Part shown: one piece after another, positions 1 to 10,511 of the stretch | Layout: every line of letters starts with the position of its first letter | How positions within the stretch are numbered: position 1 is the stretch's first letter | NCBI GenBank assembly: GCA_001600695.1 | Contig: BCKQ01000004.1 | Span: 372,001-436,000 of the forward strand | Direction: 5' to 3' | DNA length: 64,000 nt | DNA from: Ascoidea asiatica | Taxonomy: Eukaryota > Ascomycota > Saccharomycetes > Ascoideales > Ascoideaceae | Made by a program: the position numbers and the translations under genes | Notes under the pieces: generated by a model | Seen by the model: the letters and a program-made list of their open reading frames with translations, nothing else | What the model was told of the DNA's origin: nothing | The model's database searches: none

Positions 1-2472
1 AGGAATGAGATCACTATCAACCATTGAACCAGCTAAGAAATAAAAAGCAATATAGAAATTTCCAAGAGAAAACAAAGAAAACATCAATTGTATAAATTGG
101 TACAAGAATTCAATATGCAAAAAAAATTTTCTTAAAAAAGAATGATCTGTTTTCCATATTTGTCTAAAATGAATTTGAGAAAATAGAGCAGCAAATAAAG
201 CACCATTTAACCATCTTCTTCTCTGAGAGATAAATTCTGGTATAGATTCAGGGACATCGGTTTCACCTTTTGCTTGTTTTACATATTTAAGAACCCATTT
301 TTCATTCTTTTTTGCAATTAATTCCCAACAAAGAATTCTATCTTCCGCTAAATACATATTTGCAGAAAAAACATCTCTACTGGAGCCAGCTAAAGTTTCA
401 CCTTTAAAATAGGAATCTAAAGGTCCAGTTCCATCCTCATGATTTTTTAAAGCACAATAACGATAAGCTGACAAAGCACCGGGCAAAACCAGAATGTATC
501 CAAAAACAGACTCTAAGGGTTTGTCTAAAATGTTAGACATCTTATATTCAAAATTTTGGGAAGCAATCAAAGGATTGAGTAAATTTAAACCACCTTTCTC
601 TTTCATAGCAATAATTTCGCCTGCTGCACCAGCTACATTTGAATCATTATCAAAAGCTTTCCAAAGATGGTATATGGCAGAATCTGCAGGTTTAGTACCG
701 ACATCGAGAAGAACGCAAACATTTGGTTCCAATAAAGGACAAAAAGCATTGAATAACCATCTATGAGAGTTGATTTTCTTTTGATTATGCTCTTTTAAAC
801 AAAATAAAACTTGAACTGGAACAATTCCCTTTTCAGCACCTTGAAATTTAAGGTCAGTATCCATTGAGACTTGAGTCGTATATTCAAACAAATGGGCTTC
901 AACAGGATCAGAATTGATATGATCTTTAGCTATACCATCTTGATAAATTCCCATACCTGCAAGAACTTCAAGAACACCTGAATTTATTTTTGCTCTACCA
1001 TCAGCAACAATAATTACCTGAACTTTTTTCCAAGTATCTTCACCCCAAACTCTAGATCTATTTCTTCTACAAAGATAAGCAATGTTTCTCATAACAGCAT
1101 GCATAGTTCTAGCAAATGCGATTTCATCTTCATTATATAGAGTTATACAGATACAAATCTGTATTTCTCTTCCAGCCGTAGCAGCTCTTAAGGTAAAACC
1201 ATTGTCAACGAAATTATTTGGATCAGTTGTACATGCAGTATATCTTACAAAAAGAAATTCTGGGTCATCTCTTTTCGGAAGAAAAGAAGCTAATTTTGTA
1301 GGAACAGGATTTTCAAGAACAAAACTACCATTATTTACTTTTATTTGTTTTCTCACAGTTGACTTTCTTCTTCTAGGCTGGTTATCTAATGGAATTGAAT
1401 GCATCATATTTCTATCAAGATTATTTGATTCACCGGTAACAATGGATTCTTGATTATTACCATAATCATAGGAATTTACACTATTTCGATTTGGATTTGA
1501 ACCATAGGAAAATTCAGTACCTGAATCATCAATTTCATTCCTATAAGGACTTTCTGCCTCTTTATCATAATAAAGGTTCTCAACACTTCTATTATGTGTT
1601 TGATGGTCTAATTCAGAGTGGCTTTTATCGAATGAGAATCTATCTTCTGAAAATGAGTAGATTTCATCATATTTTTTTTCATTAGAGAGAGTATCCTCGC
1701 TAGCTCTGGATTTAGTTGGACTTTCATTAAAATTGAAGGTATCTTTCAGATCATAGTAAGAATGTTCATTCTTTACATTGCCAAAACTAGTTGATGAAAA
1801 TATTGATTTTGGTGGAGGTAATATTGTTTTACTTAATTTTGAGGACCTTTGAGAATTAGATCTAGACAAAAGACTTTTTGTTGGAGATGGTATAGGTGTC
1901 ATTTCATTATCCTCGTCGATTAAAATTGGTTGGCTTGCAGAGCCACTTTCTCTAAACAGTGATTTGGAAAATGAATCATCCTCATTTTCTTCAATTATTA
2001 TACTTGCAAGTCTGGTTCTTTTTGGGGACTCAAGACGGGTCCATTGGGATCTTGGTGTGGGCTGCGAATTTATATCCTTATCCTCATCCATAAGATTGGC
2101 ATAGCCATCATTTTTATTTGAACTAAAAATACTAGGAGACGATTGAAGAATACTTTTATTCTCGAAGTTATTTGAAGAATTTCTAAAGAATGAAACTGAG
2201 GGAGAGAATTTTTTATTAGAAGTACTTCTTGGGAAAGCATTGAAGGCAGAAACATCATCTATTATATCAAAGTGTTAGTATTTTGAGATATGAAAACGCA
2301 ATTAAGATAAAAGAAAAAACTTACCTGAAATAACACTTTCATTCATTTTTTTGGGAGAAGTATGAGAAACAGAAGGCTCTGGCTGTCTTAGTAATGGTGA
2401 AACTGAGAATTTGGCTGAAGATCCAAAAGGATTTTCATATAATGAATTATCATCATTGAATGGATCAGACAT
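1..2472 (-). CDS. Chitin synthase, division 1 (CHS1/CHS2 type), 3' end off the left edge
   Basis: Plasma-membrane family 2 glycosyltransferase that polymerises UDP-GlcNAc into chitin. The ATG is at 2470-2472. Exon 1 is 2325-2472 and exon 2 runs from 2258 to the window edge; the frame is continuous across the intron. About 800 residues are visible. The first ~330 are Ser-rich and disordered. The catalytic part follows, with LLDVGTKP (about 695-715), AEDRIL (about 335-345) and the hallmark QRRRWLNGA (about 210-230). The first membrane segments follow and the C-terminal membrane region is missing. The long N-terminus and the motif spelling fit Chs1/Chs2-like enzymes rather than Chs3; which paralogue is unclear. 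Three in-frame CTG codons occur (490-492, 1747-1749, 1957-1959). The first is at a Ser/Thr position of the family. Divergent from the gene at 3028. Confidence 0.93.
2259..2324 (-). other. Intron 1 of the chitin synthase gene (66 bp)
   Basis: On the minus strand it starts GTAAGT, carries a perfect TACTAAC branch point at 2274-2280 and ends in TAG. Removing it joins codon 50 (G|AT, Asp) and keeps the frame open; the retained form meets a stop. Confidence 0.9.
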
Positions 2473-3027
2473 TGTTTAAAATCAAGTTTCGTTAGCTTAA
2501 AGTATATTAAACTCAAAAAAAACAAAAAAAAGTAAAATCAAAAGTAATTTTAAAAATTATAGTTGGGATACTTATAGAATTTATATCAACCCTGAAAGTA
2601 AAAAGACACTTTTTCATAGAAATAAACATTGAAATTTCTGCATTAGGAAATATGTAAACAAGGACGAAAAGATCAGACAATTGTCACTGCGGATTTTGAA
2701 CCGGGCCCATTTCCTAGAAGTTTTCCGGTTATGCGGATTTAAGTCAAATGGGCTCCGGAAATGCCGGAAATGCTTTTTATTCTTTTTTAGTCCTGTTTCG
2801 GTGGATACGCGAAACTCTAAAACTATCGTAACTATTACAGTATGAATAATTTATTAGTTTGATCTTGCGGTGTAAATTTTAATGGGCAATCGTAACGCGA
2901 CAGGAATTAAAAAATTGATTAAATCGATTGTAGTAATGAAATATTCAATTGCTAGTATCAGTATCTAACTAAAAGAAAAAAACAACTGTGAAAAATTTTA
3001 TAATTGACCCTTTTGAATACATAAAGA
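2473..3027. promoter_or_regulatory. Divergent promoter, chitin synthase / orphan gene
   Basis: 555 bases between two divergent start codons. The middle (about 2690-2775) is far richer in G+C than the flanks. It holds two GCGGATT words (2689-2695, 2733-2739), a tandem CCGGAAATG pair (2755-2763, 2764-2772) and a near-perfect inverted repeat (2701-2712 against 2747-2759). CGG triplets in this arrangement suggest zinc-cluster factor binding, which is inference. No gene is seen. Confidence 0.5.
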
Positions 3028-3729
3028 ATGTCGATAAATAGGCTACATCGACTTCCAAAAAATCGTTCAAATTTTAAGATTAACGATGAAAATAATGTTG
3101 ATACAGATGAAGGTTTTTTGCATGATTTAGAAGCCAGGCAAATGAGAAGAGCCCGATTGTTCAAAAATCCTCTAAGTTCTCCTATAAAATCATTCAGACC
3201 TTCAATGGATGATGAAATAAAATCTCATAGATTACTTTCTTCTCCTAGTCGAAAAACTTCATCTACAAATATCAATAATTTTAGAAAAGATGTGATTTAT
3301 TCATCTCCATCAAAACACAGACAAGAAAGTCGACAGTTAAAACTTTTAGAAAAAAGAGGTGGCTTCATAAAAATGGAAAAGGACATTATGGATAAAGATT
3401 ATGAGCTACAAATCAGTAAATATAAGGAAATTGCAGATGAAGAAAACGATAGGCAACGTGATTTGATTTCTGAATTTCATCAATATAATACTGATGATGA
3501 CGAGGAAGGATTCAGTGAAGAATTTGACGATGAATCTTATTGGGATGATTTCTCCAATAAACCCCTTAATAAGTCGATAACAAGAATAAAAAACGATAGA
3601 AAAAATAACCTGATAAATCTACCAGCGGATAAATTGAATAATTTACAAAATGAAATAGAAGAATTAGAAAGATTGGAAAAATTAGAAGAAGAAGAATTAG
3701 ATTATTTAATTAAAAATATGAATATATAA
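3028..3729 (+). CDS. Acidic coiled-coil protein of unknown function (233 aa)
   Basis: I do not recognise a family. The N-terminal third is basic and polar, with DLEARQMRRARLFKNPLSSP around residues 28-48 and several Ser-Pro sites (SSP at about residues 48, 70 and 91) that could be CDK targets. The middle is charged. The last ~30 residues are an almost continuous Glu/Leu helix (ELERLEKLEEEELDYLI), likely a coiled coil. There is no signal peptide or membrane segment. The ATG at 3028 is the first in the open frame. One in-frame CTG lies at 3610-3612. It shares a promoter region with the divergent chitin synthase gene and converges on KRI1. The composition suggests a nuclear or chromosome-associated adaptor, but nothing in the sequence proves that. 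Confidence 0.75.
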   Translation: MSINRLHRLPKNRSNFKINDENNVDTDEGFLHDLEARQMRRARLFKNPLSSPIKSFRPSMDDEIKSHRLLSSPSRKTSSTNINNFRKDVIYSSPSKHRQESRQLKLLEKRGGFIKMEKDIMDKDYELQISKYKEIADEENDRQRDLISEFHQYNTDDDEEGFSEEFDDESYWDDFSNKPLNKSITRIKNDRKNNLINLPADKLNNLQNEIEELERLEKLEEEELDYLIKNMNI

Positions 3730-3790
3730 AACATGTTCATAATATTCAATTGTTATCTTTTATATAAAAATAATTATAAATTTATTGAAA

Positions 3791-5443
3791 CTAAAACACA
3801 GGCCCATCTGGATTTTTGAATACAGTTTGTCTCCATTCCTTCAATTTATATTTCTTAGTGTATTTCCTCTTATCTTTATTTTGCAATGATTTTTCTCTAT
3901 ATGGTGCAAATCTTTTTAATCCAATAAATTCATTTAACTGAGTGTCATCGGCAGCAAAAATATCTTTTAATGTTAAACCATAGGTTTCTGGATCAACCTC
4001 TCGGTATTTAAATTTCATTTCTGATGATTTATCATCCTTAGATTCTTCTTCAATTTCATCTAATAGTTTGAGCTTATTTTTTTCGACAAGTTCTTCTGCA
4101 GTTTCTCGAATTTTTTCTTTCTCTTTTTTTATATGTTTCTTTTCTTTCAATTTTTCCTTTTTAGATTTTTTTTTTGGAGGTTCTTGGAAGTCCTTTACAT
4201 CTCCGGTGTTCTCAATGTCAATACCTGCATCTTCATTATTTATTTCATCATCTGATTCAAAGGCGTCCATCAAATCTTTGTTTTTAGAAAGTTCATGGTT
4301 GGCTGCTTTTATACCTTCATCATCATTATAAAACTCATCATTGTAGAGCTCACTCATTTTTTTATCCCATTCTTCATTATCAAAATCTTCTTCTAATAAT
4401 GAATTTCCAAATACACTTAAAATTTTCTCAGGGTCAACTTTTTCATCGAATTTTTCATTTAAATCTTTAATTCTGTCAACCACTAGATTTACTTTACTTT
4501 GTTTTTTCTTTTTCAATTTTTTATCTATCTGTTGTTTTTCTTCTTCTTTGATTTTTTGACTCTTTACTCTAAGTTTCTTTCTCGAGTTTAATTTATTTCT
4601 TCTTACGGTTAATTGATTTCTCGAATAACTGATAATCTCAGCTGCTGTCGGATCTTCATATCGGAAATTATAAGCTTGTTCAAACTCTTCAGCTTTATTA
4701 TCGAATTCATCATCATCTTCAATAGAATCAACCACTTTTTCTTTTTTAATAGGAATCCATGCGTGTTGATTTAAATACTCTTCTAAAAATTGGGTTTGAT
4801 CTTTCTCTGGATCTGGCAATTTATAAGATAAGTCTTCTTTATGAGAGCTTTTCTCTTTTTTTATAAGAAAGTCATCATCATTATCATCATCGTTTTCACT
4901 ATCGCCACCAGCTTTAAATGCTTTATTTATATTGCTCAATAAATTTTCTTTTTCTTCTTTTTGCTCCTCAACAAATGTTTTTTTACCGTCGATTGATTTA
5001 AACTGATCTTCGCCTTCACCGTCACTGGTTGGCGCACCAGTTAGATAATTCATTCTATGATAATCCTTTAAATAAATAGGCTTATCTTTTTTACGATCTC
5101 CTTTGTCACTTGGAGTTTCATCCTCATTGAAAAATTTGACTTTAGAGTCGAATAATATTTTATCTCCAGATTTAATTGCATTTAGCACATTATTAATGCC
5201 TGATTCCATTCCTTCTGTCAACAACTCACCGTATTCATCCTCTTCCTCTTCTTCAGAACTAGACTGATCCTCATCTGAATCAAATTCATCAGTAGATTCT
5301 CTTCTTTCTTTTGAAATTTTTTTTTCTTCGGTAGGCTTTACAGATTGGTCTGGTTGAGTAGCGTTTTTGCCTTGGCTTTCTAATAGTAGATTTTTTGCCT
5401 TAGCCTCTCTGGCTTTTTTTGTACTTGATTTCTTTCTAGCCAT
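3791..5443 (-). CDS. KRI1: Kri1-family ribosome biogenesis factor
   Basis: Nucleolar factor needed for 40S subunit formation; in S. cerevisiae it works with Krr1 in pre-rRNA processing. The product is 550 aa, close to the yeast protein. The N-terminus MARKKSSTKKAREAKAK is the usual basic Kri1 start. A long acidic/Ser stretch with many Lys blocks follows. The diagnostic C-terminal domain has YREVDPETYGLTLKDI, LNEFIGLKRFAPYR and the final KLKEWRQTVF motif. I chose the ATG at 5441-5443: two codons further upstream there is only a TTG, and the family starts M-x-R-K-K-S. I checked every CAG triplet on the + strand by hand and found no in-frame CTG in the gene. Convergent with the orphan gene at 3028. 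Confidence 0.93.
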   Translation of the reverse strand: MARKKSSTKKAREAKAKNLLLESQGKNATQPDQSVKPTEEKKISKERRESTDEFDSDEDQSSSEEEEEDEYGELLTEGMESGINNVLNAIKSGDKILFDSKVKFFNEDETPSDKGDRKKDKPIYLKDYHRMNYLTGAPTSDGEGEDQFKSIDGKKTFVEEQKEEKENLLSNINKAFKAGGDSENDDDNDDDFLIKKEKSSHKEDLSYKLPDPEKDQTQFLEEYLNQHAWIPIKKEKVVDSIEDDDEFDNKAEEFEQAYNFRYEDPTAAEIISYSRNQLTVRRNKLNSRKKLRVKSQKIKEEEKQQIDKKLKKKKQSKVNLVVDRIKDLNEKFDEKVDPEKILSVFGNSLLEEDFDNEEWDKKMSELYNDEFYNDDEGIKAANHELSKNKDLMDAFESDDEINNEDAGIDIENTGDVKDFQEPPKKKSKKEKLKEKKHIKKEKEKIRETAEELVEKNKLKLLDEIEEESKDDKSSEMKFKYREVDPETYGLTLKDIFAADDTQLNEFIGLKRFAPYREKSLQNKDKRKYTKKYKLKEWRQTVFKNPDGPVF

Positions 5444-5910
5444 GATCAAACTCTATAATTAAATATTAAAAATTCTATGAACTGTTACTAAATTTAAAAA
5501 AGATAAATAAAAACAGGAAAAAAATCCGATTAATTTAAATTGTAAGTAATTTTGCCAAAGCAATATTGTTTTTTAAATTTTTTTTATTTAAAGTTTTGCG
5601 GGTATGAAATTTCTCAGTGCGCAAAAACAAAAGGCGCAAAAAAATATAATGGTTCCACCATAGTGGTTTCACCACAAAAATTCCAGAAAAAAAAGTTTAA
5701 GTGCAATAATTCCAAGTATCTATTCAGGAAATTTTTAAGAAATTTATTAATTTTAAAAAAATTTATTGATTTTGAAGAAATTTGATAATTTTAAAAAAAT
5801 AATTTATTAATTTCGGGATCGATAATAATCAATCTATAATACGTATATATTTTATGTATAGGAAAACCTAACCAAAATTCACTGCTCTTAGTAATGCTAA
5901 ATTATCTTCA
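5444..5910. other. Intergenic, KRI1 promoter and NUP159 terminator
   Basis: 467 AT-rich bases with homopolymer A/T runs. An open stretch at 5552-5785 has poly-Lys/Phe composition and no family match, so I treat it as chance. A short inverted element (ggttccaccatagtggtttcacc, about 5649-5672) is the only structured part. Confidence 0.5.
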
Positions 5911-8900
5911 TCAATTGAACAGAACAACATTTACATTAACTTCTTTTCTATTTTGTAGCATGCTAATCACTTTATTAGAAGGTAAATTATTTTTGCTTCC
6001 TAATATATTCTCATTAGTAGAACCATAAGAAAGCATTCTTTGCTTATCACTCTTAATCATTTCCACGTCCGATCTAAGAGATCTAATTTCATTTAGTTTG
6101 ATTTGAACATCAGCTGAAATTTGATGAATTAAAGAGATCATTTTTTCTAAACCAATTTTACTTTCAAAATTACTCAAAGGACTTATACCACAATTCAATT
6201 TTAAATCAATCATTGCATTTTCAACATCTTTTAAAAGCTGTTCATTTCTGAAGTACTTACCTCGTAATTTTTTTTGAATCATTTCCTGACTAGGATTTAA
6301 AGTCTCATTTTTTTTTAACGAATCACTAGTTTTAACAAAATTATTTAAAAGCTTGATCTTTTTGTCAAAATTTATCATTTCAGCTTTCAATTTTTCAATA
6401 TCATTGACTTCCTTTTTGAATTTTAATACAACTTCAGAAACTTTTTTTCTTTTATTTTCAATTATATTCGCCAATGTAGTCGATTCTGAAAGTCTCCATT
6501 GATTGATTGCACCTAGAGAAACCTCCGTATGAGCAAACTGAACCATTTTTTGGTCTTTTATAAAGGAATTGAAATTGTTACAATTTTTTTCTAGATTGAT
6601 TATCTCAGCTTCTAAATTATAATAAATCTCTTGTAGATTTGCTGCAGAAATATTATTATTCACGATCTTAGGATATATAACTTTAGAAACTTCTAAATGT
6701 GGAGCCAATTTTTGAGGGACAAAAAAAGATCCTTGATAAATTTCATCGTTTTCAAACGCCTCTATCCCTTCATCTTTCATTATGATTTTGTTTGTTTGAA
6801 TGGATTTACTATCATAAGGTACTTTATCTGTCTGTATTTTTAAATCACTATTATAAATGTTATTATACGTTTGAACAGAAGAATCTATGTAACCCGATGA
6901 ATCTGAAGTTTGATTAGCAGAATCAACAAAAGTATTCAAACCTTTTTCTTTGATGATCATACCCTCGGGAGCACTATCTGAAACTGAACTTTTATTTTTT
7001 GCCAAAGGATGATATTCATCAAAACTGTTCTTTGAATTGTCAATAGTTGAATCGTTAAATGTATTATTTTCCAAAGTAATGTTTTCATCTTCTCCTAATT
7101 CTGTTATCTTGTTATGCATGGAAGTAATATTTTCATGAGTATCAATATTAAGGAAAGAAAGTCTGTCTTTCATTTTTTCCTCAGCTACTTCTAAGCTTGT
7201 TGGTTTCTTACTAGTTGTAATAAACTGTTTAAGACGAAAACTATCAAGTCCTTTTAAATCTGAATCTTTCTCTGTATCACTTATAAGGAAGGTGGAAGGA
7301 CTGGATTCATTTTCACTAACTGATGATAACGAATTTTTGAAGCCATTGGAAGAATCTTTACCATTGATACTATCATCAGAATTGTTGACATCTTCTTCTA
7401 CATCCCCTTCTTCTTCTTCTTCATCATCATCATCATCCTCATCATCATCATCATCATCATCATCTGAATTGACTTGATAGTTTTCTTCATCATTAGACTC
7501 ATCATCATGTATATTAGAAAAATCAGTGAGACGCGGCTTTGATGATTGATAATTTGAAAAGTCAAAGGAATTCTTTGAAGACGAGTTACTGAAAACATTA
7601 TCGGATTTATCATTAGATTTCAATGAACTTGAATAACTATTTTGTGAAATTTTGGGAAAGCTGAGTGGAATCCCTTTGGAGTTTTTTAAAAACCCATTTT
7701 CGGAAACTATGCTGCGATTTGTAGAAAAAGGACTACCTTGACTACCGTTTATACTAGGAACTTCGGAAGCATAAGAGGCAAATCCTCTTTTAGAAGAACT
7801 GAAAAAAGATGAAGGATTTTTTCCATTCAAATCTGGTGAATTTTTTTTGGACCCGAAAGATTTTTCCTCGAATTGCTGTGAATTATTAGTTCTTCCAAAT
7901 GGAGATTGCCCGAAATTAGGAGATTCTAGAACTTTAGGGGTTGATGCCCCAGAGCTATCGGGACTTAAACCAAGCTTTCCAAACCCTAAGGTATTATCAA
8001 AATCATTTAGTTTTTCAAGTTTTCCAAAAGTTGGTTGACCAAATGTTATTTTACTAGAACCAAAAGCACTCTTTCCAAAAGAAAAGTTGTTCTCATTCGG
8101 GGAAGATTGTTTAGATTTTTCTGAGTTTGATTCTAAAGGTATAGATATATTTGAACCGGATGAAAGTTTACTAAATGGAGAGGGCTCATCAACAGGCTTT
8201 TTGAAAATTCCAAAATTTGCCTGACCAAAAGCTAATTTATTTGAGCCAAATGTTGACTGTCCAAAAGGAGATGCGATATTTTTATTCAAGTCAAACTGAT
8301 TGGAATTTTTGAGGGTTGACTGAACAAATGCTGATTGTGCAAATGCTGGTTTACTCGAACTAAATGAAGATTTTCCAAATGGGGATTCATTATTTTTATT
8401 CAAGTTCAATTGGTCAGACTTTTCAACCGTCGATTGACCGAAAGTTGATTTATTGGATCCAAAAGGAGACTTTCCAAAAATTGATTGGCTATTATCATCT
8501 CCATCTGCAGAAGATATCTTTCCAAAATTTCCTTTGCCAAATATAGATTTCGCAGAACCAAAAGGACCATCTTTTAAAGCAAATGGATTAACTGGCTTTT
8601 CAGGCCCTGAAATTTTAGGAGAATTCCATTCACTTTTAAATTTTGGCGTTATTGAATAATTATTATTGAGCTTTAAGCCACTTTTTTCTGATTGCTCTTC
8701 TTTGATGCCATTGACATTCTTAATAAATGAAGATTGTTTAGGCTCGATTTTCTTGGCATTTTGTGCAGCTAACTGTAAAAGTTCCATTGATTTTCCCAAA
8801 TCATAATCTTTTGATTTGATAGCATCAACAATAAAAAATGTATAAAAAGTTAAAAATCCATTATTTGTGAGTAAAACCAAATTAGGCAATAACCCACAAT

Positions 8901-10086
8901 CTCCTTCCAAATATTTTGAAACATTAATTGAAGTATCAACTGGATTTAAATCAATCGCTAAACCCAAAGTTGATAATTCATCTTCATCATCCAAAGGAAC
9001 AGAGCATCTCTCATAATCATTTTCCGGAATTATCATACTACTATTATTCAAAATACTTATATCACTAGATACAGATGAAGAGAAAAAAATTAAATTATTA
9101 TATTTTGAAGTATAATTTAGTAAGGAAGTTGAATAATAATAACCAAAACGTGGGAGATCACAATACATACAAAGATCATCTAACTTATCACTCATTGAAT
9201 TGTCATTCAAATTAATTAAAAAGGGCGCATATCTACCAACATCATCATCTGCATTAGAATCATCATCTGGTGAAGAGGAAGTATCGTAAACTGCTAATAA
9301 GCTTTCAGAGTTTATTGATTGAACAGATATTGGAAAGTAATTTTCAGGGATAATCTCTCTTGAAGGTCTTTTTATACTTGAGATAATTTCAAATTCATTG
9401 AAAGATTGTATTTTCAATTTGAAAATTTGGCCAGTTTTCAAAGAATAATATAGAAAATTTGAGTTTTTGAACTCTAAAATTGTTTGCCAAGTAAAACATG
9501 ATACATTATCTGAAATAATATTAGAATTTTTAGTATTGATATCCAATAGATATAATTTGTTATTGCTTGTTAATACGGAAAGAATATTTATATTAAATGG
9601 ATTGATTTTGAAATCTATTATTGAAATATTATTATTATCCAAAATGCTGAATATACAATTGTTATTATTTGAAATTATATCAACATTTGAAATATCAATA
9701 GAATAAATTGAATTTTTGATAATATAGTACAATGTTTTTTCATCTATTGAAAATTTTATATGAGATATATTGGAAATATTATATGTATTAGTTCCTTGAA
9801 AAACATATTTTTCATCATTTTCATCTTCGTCAGAATCATCATCTTGATTTTCATTAGAATCTGATCCTTTTGTAGATTTTATGGATTTATTATACAAATT
9901 ATCAATTGAATCAATAATTAACTGGGAGGTATTAGCGACTGCAAAAACTTTTGACAAATTACCCCAAGCTAATAGATTTAAATATTTTGTTTCAATTAAT
10001 TCATCTTCAGTAATAGAATCAGAAAATACTTTAAAAGATTTTTCATTCTTTTTGAACCCAATTTTATCAGTGAGAGTTATTTCCAT
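5911..10086 (-). CDS. NUP159: FG nucleoporin Nup159 (NUP214 orthologue)
   Basis: Cytoplasmic-face nuclear pore protein that recruits the DEAD-box helicase Dbp5 for mRNA export. The 1391 aa (yeast ~1460) show the family architecture. Residues ~1-440 are a beta-propeller-like domain. Residues ~490-800 carry many SPFG/xFGQ/xFGK repeats. An Asp/Glu tract lies near 880-910. Three Gln-Thr motifs, SSVQTY, LKIQTDK and KSIQTNK (about residues 1072, 1085 and 1097), match the Dyn2 dynein-light-chain sites of Nup159. Residues ~1160-1391 form the coiled coil that joins the Nup82-Nsp1 complex. The only in-frame CTG I found is at 5920-5922, three codons before the stop. The order of domains makes the assignment firm despite low identity. 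Confidence 0.92.
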   Translation of the reverse strand: MEITLTDKIGFKKNEKSFKVFSDSITEDELIETKYLNLLAWGNLSKVFAVANTSQLIIDSIDNLYNKSIKSTKGSDSNENQDDDSDEDENDEKYVFQGTNTYNISNISHIKFSIDEKTLYYIIKNSIYSIDISNVDIISNNNNCIFSILDNNNISIIDFKINPFNINILSVLTSNNKLYLLDINTKNSNIISDNVSCFTWQTILEFKNSNFLYYSLKTGQIFKLKIQSFNEFEIISSIKRPSREIIPENYFPISVQSINSESLLAVYDTSSSPDDDSNADDDVGRYAPFLINLNDNSMSDKLDDLCMYCDLPRFGYYYSTSLLNYTSKYNNLIFFSSSVSSDISILNNSSMIIPENDYERCSVPLDDEDELSTLGLAIDLNPVDTSINVSKYLEGDCGLLPNLVLLTNNGFLTFYTFFIVDAIKSKDYDLGKSMELLQLAAQNAKKIEPKQSSFIKNVNGIKEEQSEKSGLKLNNNYSITPKFKSEWNSPKISGPEKPVNPFALKDGPFGSAKSIFGKGNFGKISSADGDDNSQSIFGKSPFGSNKSTFGQSTVEKSDQLNLNKNNESPFGKSSFSSSKPAFAQSAFVQSTLKNSNQFDLNKNIASPFGQSTFGSNKLAFGQANFGIFKKPVDEPSPFSKLSSGSNISIPLESNSEKSKQSSPNENNFSFGKSAFGSSKITFGQPTFGKLEKLNDFDNTLGFGKLGLSPDSSGASTPKVLESPNFGQSPFGRTNNSQQFEEKSFGSKKNSPDLNGKNPSSFFSSSKRGFASYASEVPSINGSQGSPFSTNRSIVSENGFLKNSKGIPLSFPKISQNSYSSSLKSNDKSDNVFSNSSSKNSFDFSNYQSSKPRLTDFSNIHDDESNDEENYQVNSDDDDDDDDEDDDDDEEEEEGDVEEDVNNSDDSINGKDSSNGFKNSLSSVSENESSPSTFLISDTEKDSDLKGLDSFRLKQFITTSKKPTSLEVAEEKMKDRLSFLNIDTHENITSMHNKITELGEDENITLENNTFNDSTIDNSKNSFDEYHPLAKNKSSVSDSAPEGMIIKEKGLNTFVDSANQTSDSSGYIDSSVQTYNNIYNSDLKIQTDKVPYDSKSIQTNKIIMKDEGIEAFENDEIYQGSFFVPQKLAPHLEVSKVIYPKIVNNNISAANLQEIYYNLEAEIINLEKNCNNFNSFIKDQKMVQFAHTEVSLGAINQWRLSESTTLANIIENKRKKVSEVVLKFKKEVNDIEKLKAEMINFDKKIKLLNNFVKTSDSLKKNETLNPSQEMIQKKLRGKYFRNEQLLKDVENAMIDLKLNCGISPLSNFESKIGLEKMISLIHQISADVQIKLNEIRSLRSDVEMIKSDKQRMLSYGSTNENILGSKNNLPSNKVISMLQNRKEVNVNVVLFN

Positions 10087-10511
10087 TTTTAAATACTTAT
10101 TGAAGATTGAGTAGAGATAGAATTAATTATTTCAATATATAATATTTTTCATAAAATCTAAGTTCTTTAATCCAAATCAAAACAAATACAAACCTTTTCT
10201 GTAATTTTATTTTAGCTTCTCACGTTCAATTAAAAATTCACTGACAAAAACATACACGTGACCTTTTTTGGACTTCTCCGGCTATTGTGAAATATTATCT
10301 TTGGAACCGCAAAACTGGTACAATCACAAGCTGAAAATTAATAAAAAAATAGTGAAAGAAAGCTAACTGTAAACACTTGAGAGAAATATTGAAAAATTAG
10401 TTTGCTTAAAGATTTAGGAAGTGAAACTATTTCAGAAATTGGATGAAAAGTATTAGAAAAGAAAAGGAAAAAAAGCAGAATATAGATATATATTAGAAAA
10501 CAAGTTAAAAA
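10087..10511. promoter_or_regulatory. Divergent promoter, NUP159 / RIX7
   Basis: 425 bases between divergent starts. It holds a CACGTGAC box at 10255-10262, the consensus of Cbf1-type bHLH factors, roughly midway between the genes (about 250 bp from RIX7). Similar boxes lie upstream of SAM37 and CKB2 in this window. Which factor binds is inference. Confidence 0.55.

Noticed and set aside
3028-3729. Assigning the acidic orphan to a kinetochore or transcription family
   Set aside because: Only composition and a Glu/Leu helix support it; no diagnostic motif.
5444-5449. Extended KRI1 start (two extra codons)
   Set aside because: The upstream codon is TTG, not ATG; the family begins M-x-R-K-K-S at the ATG 5441-5443.
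7400-7470. Microsatellite-coded poly-Ser/poly-Met ORFs opposite NUP159
   Set aside because: They are antisense and frame-shifted readings of the Asp/Glu tract of NUP159.
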